Below, piece after piece: positions 8,646 through 18,075 of a stretch of 64,000 bases of DNA. The number at the start of each line of letters is the position of its first letter. Positions within the stretch are counted from its first letter, which is position 1. The stretch spans positions 1 through 64,000 of the forward strand of contig CALUMG010000004.1 of NCBI GenBank assembly GCA_944321705.1, read 5' to 3'. Both the position numbers and the translations under genes were made by a program. The stretch is from an uncultured Muribaculaceae bacterium (GTDB lineage Bacteria > Bacteroidota > Bacteroidia > Bacteroidales > Muribaculaceae). The notes below the pieces were generated by a model. It had not been told where the DNA came from. It saw only the letters and a list, made by a program, of their open reading frames with translations, and made no database searches.

Positions 8646-9140
8646 TCAATATTCCGTTTTATCGGTTTTTGCTTCCCATTTTTCAAATGCTCTTATGGCA
8701 TCTGTGTCAATCATGTGAATGCATGGAATGCTGCGTGAGATTTGCGGCTTGGCAATTTCTTCATATATAAAATTATCGTCAAAGTTTATTTTTCTTGCGT
8801 CAAGCTGCGTATTGCCATAATATATTTTTTTCACACCGGCCCAATACAATGCGCTGAGGCACATGGGACATGGTTCACATGAGGTGTAGACTGTGCACCC
8901 TTCGAGCTTAAAGTTGGCGGTTTGCTGGCAGGCATTGCGTATGGCATTTACTTCGGCATGAGCTGTAGGGTCGTTGTCGATTGTCACCGTATTGGTCCCA
9001 GTTGACAATATGTTACCATCCTTGACAATTACCGCACCAAACGGACCACCTCCCTTGTCGATGTTTTCATAGGCCAAATCGCATGCAAGTTGCATGAACT
9101 TTCTGTCTTCTTGTGTGATTGATTCGTTGAGCGTATCCAT
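8646..9140 (-). CDS. Guanine deaminase-like nucleoside/nucleobase deaminase
   Basis: The 164-residue protein belongs to the cytidine/guanine deaminase superfamily. It has the zinc ligands of the family: HAEVNAI with catalytic Glu, and the PCPMC motif. GGGPFGAVIVKDG and the C-terminal helix match GuaD-type guanine deaminases, which turn guanine into xanthine. The start at 9140 (MDTLNES) is preferred; an upstream in-frame ATG would add 18 residues of basic, non-conserved sequence. TadA-type tRNA deaminases share the motif but differ after PCPMC; substrate assignment is by resemblance. Confidence 0.85.
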   Translation of the reverse strand: MDTLNESITQEDRKFMQLACDLAYENIDKGGGPFGAVIVKDGNILSTGTNTVTIDNDPTAHAEVNAIRNACQQTANFKLEGCTVYTSCEPCPMCLSALYWAGVKKIYYGNTQLDARKINFDDNFIYEEIAKPQISRSIPCIHMIDTDAIRAFEKWEAKTDKTEY

Positions 9141-9220
9141 ATCCGAGCTATTTTTGTTTTTTATAAAGTTAAACAAAAATCGGCAGAAAATCAAGTCAAG
9201 ATTGTCAAAACATTATAAAA

Positions 9221-9265
9221 CGCCAAGGACAAGCTTTCTTGGGTTAGAGAAACTTGTCCTTGGCG
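9221..9265 (-). terminator. Terminator after ruvX-def-ettA
   Basis: CGCCAAGGACAAG (9221-9233) pairs perfectly with CTTGTCCTTGGCG (9253-9265), a 13-bp stem. Read on the minus strand it is followed by TTTTATAATG, so it ends the ettA transcript before the deaminase gene. Confidence 0.8.
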
Positions 9266-9296
9266 TAAATGATTTAGTTGTCGTGGACAAAAGATG

Positions 9297-10982
9297 TCAC
9301 ACAATTATTTTACGATATCTTATGCGATGCGGCTCGGTGTCGCCAGTGCGAGCTTTTTTGTTTTCTTCGTATTCCGAATAAGAACCTTGGAAGTAGAATA
9401 CCTTGCTATCACCTTCAAATGCAAGAATGTGTGTACATATACGGTCGAGGAACCATCGGTCGTGGGAGATTACGACTGCACATCCGGCAAAGTTTTCGAG
9501 ACCTTCTTCAAGGGCACGCAGTGTGTTGACGTCGATGTCGTTTGTCGGTTCGTCAAGCAGCAGCACATTCCCTTCTTCTTTCAGTGCCATGGCGAGGTGC
9601 AACCTGTTTCGTTCTCCACCCGAAAGCATTGCGATTTTTTTCTCTTGGTCGGCTCCGGTGAAGTTGAATTTCGACAAGTAGGCACGGGCGTTGATGTCTC
9701 GTCCACCCATTCGGAATGTTTCGTTTCCTTGCGAGATGACTTGATAGACGGTGCTATCGGGATGAAGGTCCTTGTGGTTTTGGTCGACATATGCAATTTT
9801 TACAGTCTCACCGATGTCGAAAGTCCCTTTGTCGGGCTTTTCAAGGCCCATTATCAATTTGAACAAAGTCGACTTGCCCGCGCCGTTAGGGCCGATAACC
9901 CCTACGATACCGTTTGGAGGAAGCGTGAAGTTGAGGTCGGAGAACAGCAACTTGTCTCCAAAAGCCTTTTCCACATCGATGGCTTCAATAACCTTGTTGC
10001 CAAGTCGCGGTCCGTTAGGAATAAATATTTCGAGTTTTTCTTCACGTTCTTTTTGGTCTTCATTCAGCAACTTGTTGTAGCTCGACAACCTTGCTTTCCC
10101 TTTTGCTTGTCGGGCTTTAGGAGCCATGTGTATCCATTCAAGCTCGCGTTCGAGAGTCTTGCGTCGCTTGCTTGCTTGTTTTTCCTCTTGCGCCATTCGT
10201 TTTGTCTTTTGTTCAAGCCAAGAAGAATAGTTGCCTTTCCAAGGAATTCCTTCTCCACGGTCGAGTTCGAGAATCCATCCGGCCACATGGTCGAGGAAGT
10301 ATCGGTCGTGGGTTATGGCGATGACAGTACCTGGGTATTGTTGCAGATGTTGTTCAAGCCAGTCGATTGATTCTGCATCGAGGTGGTTGGTAGGCTCATC
10401 GAGAAGCAATATGTCGGGTTGTTGCAACAAGAGCCTGCAAAGGGCCACACGGCGGCGTTCACCTCCCGACAATGTTTTTATAATCTGTTCTTCGGGTGGG
10501 CATCTCAATGCATCCATGGCCCTGTCGAGCTTGTTGTCGAGGTTCCAAGCATCGACAGCGTCGAGCTTGTCTTGCAGCTCGGCCTGTCTTGCAATGAGGG
10601 CGTTCAGTTTGTCAGGGTCTTCAAGTACATCAGGGTCGGCAAAGCTTTCATTGACTTTTTCAAATTCGGCAAGCAGTGTTGTAATGTGGCTCAAACCTTC
10701 TTGAACTATTTCTTTCACAGTTTTTTCGGGATCGAGCTTGGGGTCTTGCTCAAGGTATCCGACAGAATACCCCGGGGCGAATACCACTTCTCCCTGATAT
10801 TGCTTGTCAATACCTGCGATAATCTTTAACAATGTAGACTTACCGGCACCGTTGAGACCGATTATGCCGATTTTTGCACCGTAGAAAAATGACAAATAAA
10901 TGTCTTTCAGAACTTGTTTTTGTGGTGGATAGATTTTATTTACACCCACCATTGAGAAAATTACTTTTTTGTCGTCGGCCAT
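9297..10982 (-). CDS. ettA: ABC-F energy-dependent translational throttle EttA
   Basis: EttA is a soluble ABC-F ATPase that binds the ribosomal E site and gates the first peptide bond according to ATP/ADP. The 561-residue protein has two nucleotide-binding domains, each with Walker A (GLNGAGKST; GPNGAGKST), LSGGE signatures and LLLDEPTNHLD / LLLDEPTNDID. The arm and linker between them (KRMAQEEKQASKRRKTLERE) are of EttA type, and the opening VIFSMVGVNKIYPPQKQVLKD matches that subfamily. It lies 17 bases after def in a ruvX-def-ettA operon. Confidence 0.95.
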   Translation of the reverse strand: MADDKKVIFSMVGVNKIYPPQKQVLKDIYLSFFYGAKIGIIGLNGAGKSTLLKIIAGIDKQYQGEVVFAPGYSVGYLEQDPKLDPEKTVKEIVQEGLSHITTLLAEFEKVNESFADPDVLEDPDKLNALIARQAELQDKLDAVDAWNLDNKLDRAMDALRCPPEEQIIKTLSGGERRRVALCRLLLQQPDILLLDEPTNHLDAESIDWLEQHLQQYPGTVIAITHDRYFLDHVAGWILELDRGEGIPWKGNYSSWLEQKTKRMAQEEKQASKRRKTLERELEWIHMAPKARQAKGKARLSSYNKLLNEDQKEREEKLEIFIPNGPRLGNKVIEAIDVEKAFGDKLLFSDLNFTLPPNGIVGVIGPNGAGKSTLFKLIMGLEKPDKGTFDIGETVKIAYVDQNHKDLHPDSTVYQVISQGNETFRMGGRDINARAYLSKFNFTGADQEKKIAMLSGGERNRLHLAMALKEEGNVLLLDEPTNDIDVNTLRALEEGLENFAGCAVVISHDRWFLDRICTHILAFEGDSKVFYFQGSYSEYEENKKARTGDTEPHRIRYRKIIV

Positions 10983-10999
10983 AAGTCGATAACTGTTTT

Positions 11000-11578
11000 T
11001 TATTTATGTGTTCTGGAATTGTTTTTATAACCTTTAGTCTTGTAGTCGCAATTTATTTTGCCCTTTATGATGTTATTGAGTTTCCCTCGAATGAGTTGCT
11101 TGCGTATAGGCGACAAGTGGTCGATGTAAAGAATGCCGTCGAGGTGGTCGCACTCGTGTTGCATCACTCTGGCCAAGTATCCCGATATGGTTTCTTCGTG
11201 AGGGGTGAAATTCTCGTCGACCCAATTGATTTTGATTTTTTCTATTCGTGTCACGGGTTCATGTATGCCAGGAACACTCAAGCAGCCTTCTTCGCGTGAC
11301 AATTTTTCTCCGTCTTCAATCACTTCGATGTGAGGATTGATGAGGACATATTTTTTATCGGCAAGTTCGGGGAATGTGTCAGCCAGCACTGATGCATCAA
11401 TATAAACGATGCGCGCATTTACTCCGACTTGCGGTGCAGCGATGCCTATGCCATCCGATGCGTACATGGTGGCTTTCATGTTTTCTATAAGTTCGTGGAG
11501 TTGAGGGAAATCGGGTGTTATGTCGGGCGAAATCTTCCTGAGGACAGGATGCCCGTAAAGATAGATAGGAAGTATCAT
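11000..11578 (-). CDS. def: Peptide deformylase
   Basis: Def removes the formyl group from the N-terminal methionine of new proteins with a bound Fe2+ or Zn2+. All three family motifs are visible in the 192-residue product: GIGIAAPQ at 43-50, EGCLS at 97-101 with the metal-binding cysteine, and HECDH at 141-145 with two metal histidines and the catalytic glutamate. A basic C-terminal tail extends past the domain. The start codon overlaps the ruvX stop in an ATGA arrangement, so translation is coupled. Confidence 0.97.
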   Translation of the reverse strand: MILPIYLYGHPVLRKISPDITPDFPQLHELIENMKATMYASDGIGIAAPQVGVNARIVYIDASVLADTFPELADKKYVLINPHIEVIEDGEKLSREEGCLSVPGIHEPVTRIEKIKINWVDENFTPHEETISGYLARVMQHECDHLDGILYIDHLSPIRKQLIRGKLNNIIKGKINCDYKTKGYKNNSRTHK

Positions 11579-11997
11579 TTTTTATATTGCAAACTTTGTA
11601 AGTAATCGTTTAATATGATTGACGCGGCTATTGTGTCAACTACGGCCTTGTTGCGGCGGTCGGTTTTTTTCATGCCTCCTTCGATCATTGCTTGATGAGC
11701 CAATGTTGAAGAGAATCGTTCGTCATACATTTCAATAGGCATGTCGGGCAATTCTTTTTTCAACTTTGCGAGGAATGGTTTCAAGTATTTCATACTTTCG
11801 GAAGGAGTATTGTCCAATTTCTTTGGCAAGCCAACGACAATCATCTCCACGTTTTCGGTGGAGATGTATTTTTTTATGAAACTTAAGAGCTCGGTCGTCA
11901 TGACAGTCGTAAGTCCGTTGGCTACGATTTTCAACGGGTCGGTGACGGCCACTCCCGAACGCTTCTTTCCGAAATCTATTGCTAAAATTCGTCCCAT
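11575..11997 (-). CDS. ruvX: Holliday junction resolvase-like RuvX/YqgF
   Basis: This RNase H-fold protein of 140 residues is of the YqgF family, linked to pre-16S rRNA 5'-end processing and Holliday junction resolution. The first strand gives [17 protein letters not shown] with the catalytic aspartate. [14 protein letters not shown] and DERFSS follow in family order. An in-frame ATG at 12036 would add 13 residues but would lie upstream of the promoter box, so 11997 is preferred. With the -7 box at 12002-12009 the mRNA would begin at or near the start codon. Confidence 0.9.
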   Translation of the reverse strand: MGRILAIDFGKKRSGVAVTDPLKIVANGLTTVMTTELLSFIKKYISTENVEMIVVGLPKKLDNTPSESMKYLKPFLAKLKKELPDMPIEMYDERFSSTLAHQAMIEGGMKKTDRRNKAVVDTIAASIILNDYLQSLQYKK

Positions 11998-12001
11998 GTT
12001 G

Positions 12002-12032
12002 CAAAGATACTGCAAGACAGCGTCATTAACAA
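12002..12032 (-). promoter_or_regulatory. Promoter for ruvX-def-ettA, possibly giving a leaderless mRNA
   Basis: On the minus strand TATCTTTG occupies 12009-12002, with TTG at 12032-12030, 20 bases upstream. The ruvX ATG starts only four bases after the box. Confidence 0.55.
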
Positions 12033-12260
12033 GCAAAACCGTTCTTTTTGAAAAGTTGCGATTTGGTAAATGTCAGGATAATTTGGTTGGATTTATTGGC
12101 AAGAAAGTAAATTTAACACATTAAATGGCAATACAGGCCGAAAAGTGCGGAGATATGTATTTATTATTAACAGCATGAAGCATGATAGACGTATCTTAGT
12201 TCTTTTTGCGTGTTAAATTCATATTGCTTGGAATAAAACAGAGAGATTAATCTATTGAAT

Positions 12261-12291
12261 TTTGCTAAAAGCCATGTTGTATATACATTTG
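12261..12291 (+). promoter_or_regulatory. Promoter for the TolC/MacAB/LytS operon
   Basis: TTTG (12261-12264), 19 bases, TACATTTG (12284-12291): an exact match to the Bacteroidota promoter. The rest of the 333-base gap between ruvX and the TolC gene (11998-12330) shows only this and the opposing ruvX promoter; I see nothing else in it. Confidence 0.75.
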
Positions 12292-12330
12292 CATCATAAA
12301 TAAAGACGAAATGATAAATTCTGACTACCA

Positions 12331-13683
12331 ATGATGGAACAAAGATTTAAAATCCAGCATGCGAGAGCCATGATGTTTTCGTTGGTTTGCGGAGTCGCGT
12401 CGGTGGCAGTTGCCCAACAAGACAGCATCCCGTTGCCGACATCATGGTCGTATGCCGATTGTGTGGAATATGCCAAGGCAAATAATATACAGTTGCAACA
12501 ATCCTACCTGACGAGGCAATCGAGTGATGCCGACCTTGAAGCCGCAAAAGGAGAGTGGTTGCCGACATTTGATTTTGCCACGACGCAATCGGTTACAAAT
12601 TATCCGTCGCCTGCCGATGGGAAGCATCACAATACTTATAGCGGAACTTATGGTATCAATGCCGGATGGACAGTGTATGACGGTAACACACGAGGCAATA
12701 ACATAAAACGCGGAGAGTTGCAGAATGTTGTCAACGACATGTCGATTGAAGAGATTAACAACAACCTTGAAACTCAAATTCTGGGATATTATTTGCAGAT
12801 ATTATATGCGCGTGAGGCCATTGATATTGCAAAACAGACCCTTGAAGTGAGCGAGGCTCAAATGAAGCGTGCCGAACAACTCATGTTGTCGGGGAAAATG
12901 TCAAAGGTTGATTATGTGCAGCTTGAATCGCAATATCACACCGACCGTTACAATGTCGTGACAGCCGAGAACAATTATGAATCTCAAAAGACAGACCTGA
13001 AACAGCTACTTGAACTTGGAATAGGCTATGACATGGTGCTTGACAGCCTTGAATTTAGCGAAGAGTTGATAATGCAACCGCTGCCCGACAAAGAGACGGT
13101 GTATGCTGTTGCTATCACTTGGTTGCCAGAATTAAGGGGCAAAGCCATTGAACAGCAAATGAGTGACATCGACATAAAAATAGCCCGTGCAGGTTATTTG
13201 CCATCCATAAGTTTGAATGGTTCCATCGGGACTATGAATGTTTCGGGAACTGATTATTCGTTTGGGTCGCAATTCCTCGATAACTTGAATGAACAAATAG
13301 GCATTACTTTGTCCATTCCAATTTTTGACGGGAAAAAGACGAAAACCAGTGTAGCCAAGGCTCGGATAGACAAGTTAAATTCGGTATTGGAGTATCGTAG
13401 CTTACAGAATGACATAGCACAAAGCATAGAAAATGCTTATCTTGATGCTCGAAGTTCACAAGCACAATACATATCGGGCAAAGAGCAATTGAAAAGTGCC
13501 GAACTTACCGATGAATTGACAAATGAGCAGTTTAAATTGGGACTTGTTAACACGCTCGACTTGTTGTCATCGCATAATGCGTTATTGTCGGCGCGCCAGC
13601 AATTGCTTCAAGCCAAGTACATGGCACTTATGAATATAAAAATGCTTGAATTTTATCAACATAAAGGAATTTCATTGCCGTAA
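12331..13683 (+). CDS. TolC-family outer membrane efflux channel
   Basis: The 450-residue product has a signal peptide (hydrophobic MMFSLVCGVASVAVAQQ) and then two outer-membrane efflux repeats with long amphipathic helices. These include YADCVEYAKANNIQLQQ, EAQMKRAEQLMLSGKMSKVDY and EQFKLGLVNTLDLLSS. The latter motifs, with Gly-Leu-Val or Gly-Lys before the hairpin, are typical of TolC-like trimers. It opens a six-gene operon with a MacA-like adaptor, a MacB-type transporter and a two-component pair. It would form the outer-membrane duct for export across both membranes. The exported substrate is unknown. Confidence 0.92.
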   Translation: MMEQRFKIQHARAMMFSLVCGVASVAVAQQDSIPLPTSWSYADCVEYAKANNIQLQQSYLTRQSSDADLEAAKGEWLPTFDFATTQSVTNYPSPADGKHHNTYSGTYGINAGWTVYDGNTRGNNIKRGELQNVVNDMSIEEINNNLETQILGYYLQILYAREAIDIAKQTLEVSEAQMKRAEQLMLSGKMSKVDYVQLESQYHTDRYNVVTAENNYESQKTDLKQLLELGIGYDMVLDSLEFSEELIMQPLPDKETVYAVAITWLPELRGKAIEQQMSDIDIKIARAGYLPSISLNGSIGTMNVSGTDYSFGSQFLDNLNEQIGITLSIPIFDGKKTKTSVAKARIDKLNSVLEYRSLQNDIAQSIENAYLDARSSQAQYISGKEQLKSAELTDELTNEQFKLGLVNTLDLLSSHNALLSARQQLLQAKYMALMNIKMLEFYQHKGISLP

Positions 13684-13703
13684 CAATAAGAATAATTGAC
13701 GTT

Positions 13704-14948
13704 ATGAGACGACAAATTAATTGCATTAATGCTGTAGCAAGCCTATTGGTGCTTGTGCTTGCAGCCTCTTGTTCAAAAAAGGAAAAGATGACTCTTGAGA
13801 CTGCGACAGTGACAAGGGGAGAAATAACCCAGACTGTCACGGCTACCGGCACGCTCGAAAGCGTGACCCAGGTGGATGTAGGTACTCAAGTGACAGGAAT
13901 AGTGGCAAATTTGTATGCCGATTTTAATTCGGAGGTAAAGGCCGGACAATTGATTGCCGAGATTGACAAAACAACATTTGAAAGTGAATTGAAGTCGGCC
14001 GATTCCAATCTTGAAAGTGCCCGTCTTGATTATGAATATACAAAGAAGAATTATGAGCGAGACAAGGCTTTGCACGAAAAGCAGTTGATAAGCGATTACG
14101 ATTTTGATACGAGCCGTCGTGATTATCTTGTAGCAAAAGCTTCTTATGAAAAGGCTCAAGCCGAAAGAGTAAAAGCCGCGCGTAATTTGAGTTATGCCGA
14201 AATCGTGTCTCCAATCGATGGCATTGTCATTTCACGAGAAGTGGAAGTGGGGCAGACGGTTGTTTCTAATATGGAAGTTGCCAATATCTTCACCATAGGC
14301 GACCTTGACAACATGCAAGTAGTGGCCGATGTCGATGAGGCCGACATTGGTTCGGTTGCCGTGGGACAGAACGCTTCATTTACTGTTGACGCTTACCCAA
14401 ATGACGTGTTCAATGGCAAGGTGACGCAAGTGCGCATTAGTCCTACCACAGAGTCGAATGTTACCACATATGAAGTTTTGATAAGCGCGCCCAATCCGGA
14501 ACATAAGCTTATTCCCGGGCTAACGGCTAACGTGACAGTAAAAGTAAAAGAGGCATTGGACGTGATGACATTGCCAATAAAAGTGTTGCGGTTCAATCCA
14601 ATGCAATTTGAGGATAGTGAAGGGCTGCCACAGGCCGATCCAATGCCTGCACCTCCGGCATCGGGAGTAGAACCTTCAGGAGAACCTAAAGATCCGGCAA
14701 TTCCCACCGATGACATGCATCGCCTGGTGTGGGTATTGAAAGATGGCCGACTTGTGCCCACTGAGATTGAAATTGGTGTTGACAACGGAGTAAACATAGA
14801 AGTCAAAAACGGTGTCACCGAAGGGACTCAAGTGGCTTTGCAATACGGAATCGCGAGTGATGGACTTGAAAGCGAACAGCCTGAAGGGGACAGCAACCCG
14901 TTCATGCCCAAACCACCACAACGCGACAACAAGAAGAATAAAAAATAA
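13704..14948 (+). CDS. MacA-like periplasmic adaptor lipoprotein
   Basis: This 414-residue membrane-fusion protein links the inner-membrane transporter to the TolC channel. It has a lipoprotein signal (LVLAASCS lipobox), a biotinyl-lipoyl half (VTGTQ-type VDVGTQVTGIVANLYADF), and an alpha-helical hairpin near residues 95-155. The second lipoyl half follows (AEIVSPIDGIVISREVEVGQTV), then beta-barrel and membrane-proximal domains. A proline-rich insertion (PMPAPPASGVEPSGEPKDPA) in the C-terminal region is unusual, and the tail is basic and asparagine-rich. It starts 20 bases after the TolC gene. Confidence 0.92.
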   Translation: MRRQINCINAVASLLVLVLAASCSKKEKMTLETATVTRGEITQTVTATGTLESVTQVDVGTQVTGIVANLYADFNSEVKAGQLIAEIDKTTFESELKSADSNLESARLDYEYTKKNYERDKALHEKQLISDYDFDTSRRDYLVAKASYEKAQAERVKAARNLSYAEIVSPIDGIVISREVEVGQTVVSNMEVANIFTIGDLDNMQVVADVDEADIGSVAVGQNASFTVDAYPNDVFNGKVTQVRISPTTESNVTTYEVLISAPNPEHKLIPGLTANVTVKVKEALDVMTLPIKVLRFNPMQFEDSEGLPQADPMPAPPASGVEPSGEPKDPAIPTDDMHRLVWVLKDGRLVPTEIEIGVDNGVNIEVKNGVTEGTQVALQYGIASDGLESEQPEGDSNPFMPKPPQRDNKKNKK

Positions 14949-14986
14949 TAACCGTATTTGTCAAATACCCTTTACATTGAATTGCA

Positions 14987-15730
14987 ATGGCTAAGGAAAT
15001 TATAAAGTTGGACAACTTGCGTCGTTATTTCAAGGTGGGCAATGAGGAAGTCCACGCATTGCGCGGAGTATCGTTTACTATACATGAGGGCGATTTCGTG
15101 ACGATAATGGGAACTTCGGGCTCGGGAAAATCGACGTTGCTTAACATATTGGGATGCTTGGACACTCCGACATCGGGTGAATATTATCTTGACGGAATCC
15201 CTGTTCGCACAATGGGCAAAAACGACAGGGCGGCTTTGCGCAATCGCAAGATAGGTTTTGTATTCCAAAATTACAACCTGTTGCCTAAGACGACAGCTCT
15301 TGAAAATGTGGAATTGCCACTATTATACAATAGCAAGGTGTCGGCACGGGAACGCATAAAGCGTGCCACAGAAGCTCTTGTGCAAGTGGGATTGCATGAC
15401 AGGATGATGCATAAGTCCAACCAAATGTCGGGCGGTCAGCAGCAACGAGTGGCTATCGCGCGCGCACTCGTGAACGACCCTGTGCTGATACTTGCCGACG
15501 AGGCTACCGGAAATCTTGATACTCGCACATCATACAGCATATTGGTATTGTTTCAAGAATTACACAAGAAAGGACGTACCATAATTTTTGTAACGCATAA
15601 TCCGGAATTGGCACAATTCAGCAGTCGCAACATCGTGTTGCGTGATGGAAAAATAGTCAGCGATACGTTGAATACTAATATCAAATCGGCGCAAGAGGTA
15701 TATGACTCGTTACCGGTTGAAAATGATTAA
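14987..15730 (+). CDS. MacB-type ABC transporter ATPase (LolD/MacB family)
   Basis: The 247-residue ATPase shows Walker A GTSGSGKST, the Q-loop FQNYNLLPKTTALENV typical of LolD/MacB ATPases, signature MSGGQQQRVAIARAL, Walker B LILADEATGNLD and the switch histidine in FVTHN. In E. coli MacB this domain is fused to the permease; here it is a separate gene, with the permease 12 bases downstream. It energises a mechanotransmission-type exporter rather than direct substrate transport through the membrane domain. Confidence 0.95.
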   Translation: MAKEIIKLDNLRRYFKVGNEEVHALRGVSFTIHEGDFVTIMGTSGSGKSTLLNILGCLDTPTSGEYYLDGIPVRTMGKNDRAALRNRKIGFVFQNYNLLPKTTALENVELPLLYNSKVSARERIKRATEALVQVGLHDRMMHKSNQMSGGQQQRVAIARALVNDPVLILADEATGNLDTRTSYSILVLFQELHKKGRTIIFVTHNPELAQFSSRNIVLRDGKIVSDTLNTNIKSAQEVYDSLPVEND

Positions 15731-15742
15731 ACTTCAACAGCA

Positions 15743-16963
15743 ATGAATTTAGCGAATTTATTCAAAATAGCATTAAAAGCACTTGCCAACAATAAGATGC
15801 GATGTTTCTTGACCATGCTTGGCATAATAATTGGGGTAGCATCGGTCATAACCATGCTTGCCATAGGTCAAGGCTCGAAGCAGAGCATCAGGGAACAAAT
15901 ATCGGAGATGGGTTCCAATATGATAATGATTATGCCCGGAACCGACGTTCGAGGTGGTGTAAGGCAAAGCGCAGAGGACATGCAAACATTGAAGCCTGTC
16001 GATTACGAGTCGATACGCGAGAATGCCCCTCATGTGGTGGGCGTTTCACCTAATGTGAGCAGTGCGGGACAATATGTGAATGGCAATAACAATTATCCGT
16101 CGCAGATTAACGGTGTGTCGCCCGATTATCTTGACATAAGGAAGTTGACCGTCGAGGACGGTTCCATATTTACCGAACGAGATATAAAGTCGGCAGCGAA
16201 AGTATGTGTCATAGGGACTACTATAGCAGAAGAACTTTTCCCTAATGGAGAGAGTCCGGTGGGGAAGGTAATTCGTTTCAATAAAATACCGCTCACTGTC
16301 GTCGGCGTGCTGAAATCAAAAGGTTACAACAGCATGGGGCAAGATCAGGATGATATTGTTTTAGCTCCATACACGACTGTGATGAAGCGTGTGCTTGCAA
16401 TCGATTACATTCAAGGCATCCTTGCATCGGCCACGACCGAAGAACACACGCCACAGGCAATAGACGAGATTACAGAGGTCTTGAGGACAAATCACAAATT
16501 AAAAGAAACCGATAATGATGATTTTACCATACATTCACAGCAGGAACTTAGTTCGATGTTGAGTTCCACAAGCGACATGATGACGACGTTGCTTGCTTGC
16601 ATTGCCGGAATTTCATTGCTTGTCGGTGGCATAGGCATCATGAATATCATGTATGTGTCGGTAACCGAGCGTACTCGTGAAATAGGGTTGCGCATGAGTA
16701 TTGGTGCGAAAGGTCGTGACATTTTGGCCCAGTTCCTCATTGAGTCGGTGATTATAAGCATAACAGGAGGGGTGATAGGCGTGATATGCGGATGTACGGC
16801 AGCTTTGGTCGTCAAAGGCATATTGCATTGGCCCATATCGATACAGGCTTATTCCGTGATATTGTCATTCGTGGTCTGTACGTTTACCGGTGTGTTTTTT
16901 GGATGGTATCCTGCAAAGAAAGCTTCCAATCTCGACCCGATAGAAGCATTGCGCTATGAGTAA
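15743..16963 (+). CDS. MacB-type ABC transporter permease
   Basis: The 406-residue permease has the MacB/FtsX topology. One N-terminal membrane helix (MRCFLTMLGIIIGVASVITM) leads to a large periplasmic MacB_PCD domain of about 220 residues. Three C-terminal helices (ACIAGISLLVGGIGIMNIM; ILAQFLIESVIISITGGVIG; AYSVILSFVVCTFTGVFFG) end in the conserved PAKKASNLDPIEALRYE. It works with the ATPase before it and the MacA- and TolC-like partners. The last eight bases overlap the sensor kinase start, so transporter and sensor are made together. Confidence 0.94.
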   Translation: MNLANLFKIALKALANNKMRCFLTMLGIIIGVASVITMLAIGQGSKQSIREQISEMGSNMIMIMPGTDVRGGVRQSAEDMQTLKPVDYESIRENAPHVVGVSPNVSSAGQYVNGNNNYPSQINGVSPDYLDIRKLTVEDGSIFTERDIKSAAKVCVIGTTIAEELFPNGESPVGKVIRFNKIPLTVVGVLKSKGYNSMGQDQDDIVLAPYTTVMKRVLAIDYIQGILASATTEEHTPQAIDEITEVLRTNHKLKETDNDDFTIHSQQELSSMLSSTSDMMTTLLACIAGISLLVGGIGIMNIMYVSVTERTREIGLRMSIGAKGRDILAQFLIESVIISITGGVIGVICGCTAALVVKGILHWPISIQAYSVILSFVVCTFTGVFFGWYPAKKASNLDPIEALRYE

Positions 16964-18044
16964 CATGCATGAGTCATATTACAACAAAGTGGTGATGGTG
17001 CGTTTCATCACGCATCTCATTGTGCTGCTTGCGATATTCCTGTTGCCAGACGTATTGTTGTCGTTTGGGAGCCACCCAACTCCGAGGTTCGTGTATCTGC
17101 ACTCGATTGTGTATATACTTGCCTTTTATGTGAATTATTACTTGTTCATCGACAAGCTTCTGTTCAATCGCAAGAGGGTGTGGCTGTTTTTCATGGTCAA
17201 TTTGGTGTTCGTGCTGCTGTGCATTTTGCTGCTGGCATTCATGCATGAGTATTTCGGAGAATTCTTGAAGCCCGGGCCACGAGAAGCATCGGATGTCATG
17301 GACGGAGACGTGGTTTGGCGAGACAGGGTCTTAGGGTTGTTCCATTTCTTGTCAAGAGACTTCCTTATGGCGTTTCTTTCCATATGCATGAGCATTGCCT
17401 TGAAATTCAGTGAAAAATGGGTCAAATGGGAACGGCTTGAGCAGCAAATTGAGGCCGAGCGCAAGGAATATGAGCTTAACAACTTGAAGAACCAGCTTAA
17501 TCCTCATTTTCTGTTCAATACATTGAACAACATATATGCCTTGATAGGATTCAGCCCGGAAAAAGCCAAACTGGCGGTACATGAATTGAGTCAATTGTTG
17601 CGTTATGTACTGTATGACAACGAGTCGAAGACTGTCCCGCTTGAAAAGGATATGCTTTTTGTAAAAAATTATATCGGGTTGATGAAATTGCGCTTGAACA
17701 ATGATGTGACATTGAATGTGGACATTGATGAACGCCAAGGCATGGGATTGCAAATTGCCCCGCTCATGTTTGTTTCATTGGTAGAAAATGCGTTCAAACA
17801 TGGTGTAAGGTCCAATGCCAAGTCGATTATAAACATAAGCATAAAGGTTGAAAATTACAAGGTAACATGTTTTGTCGAGAACACATGTTTCCCGAAAGAT
17901 GAACATGATAAAAGTGGGAATGGCATAGGAATTGCCAACTTGCAACGGCAGTTGTCAATATTATACAATGGAAAACATTCATTGTCGACTGTTGAGGAAT
18001 ATGGCATGTTCAAGGCTCGTCTTGAGATTGTTTGCCAAGACTAA
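16956..18044 (+). CDS. LytS/YehU-family sensor histidine kinase
   Basis: The 362-residue kinase has four hydrophobic helices in residues 13-150, a short coiled coil and the His_kinase motif NPHFLFNTLNNI, with the phosphate-accepting histidine near residue 184. A HATPase_c domain with the N box LVENAFKHGVRSN follows. This family pairs with LytTR response regulators. The gene overlaps the permease gene by eight bases and is followed 31 bases later by its regulator. That suggests the sensor monitors the membrane or the exporter's substrate, but no ligand domain is recognisable. Confidence 0.93.
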   Translation: MSNMHESYYNKVVMVRFITHLIVLLAIFLLPDVLLSFGSHPTPRFVYLHSIVYILAFYVNYYLFIDKLLFNRKRVWLFFMVNLVFVLLCILLLAFMHEYFGEFLKPGPREASDVMDGDVVWRDRVLGLFHFLSRDFLMAFLSICMSIALKFSEKWVKWERLEQQIEAERKEYELNNLKNQLNPHFLFNTLNNIYALIGFSPEKAKLAVHELSQLLRYVLYDNESKTVPLEKDMLFVKNYIGLMKLRLNNDVTLNVDIDERQGMGLQIAPLMFVSLVENAFKHGVRSNAKSIINISIKVENYKVTCFVENTCFPKDEHDKSGNGIGIANLQRQLSILYNGKHSLSTVEEYGMFKARLEIVCQD

Positions 18045-18075
18045 AGACGCAGAAAAAATATAAAATTAAGGAAAT

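Noticed and set aside
9294..10370. 358-codon frame opposite ettA
   Set aside because: Antisense to an unmistakable ABC-F gene; its composition is the mirror of that gene.
12261..12330. LytTR binding repeats at the exporter promoter
   Set aside because: No convincing pair of direct repeats with the usual spacing could be drawn.
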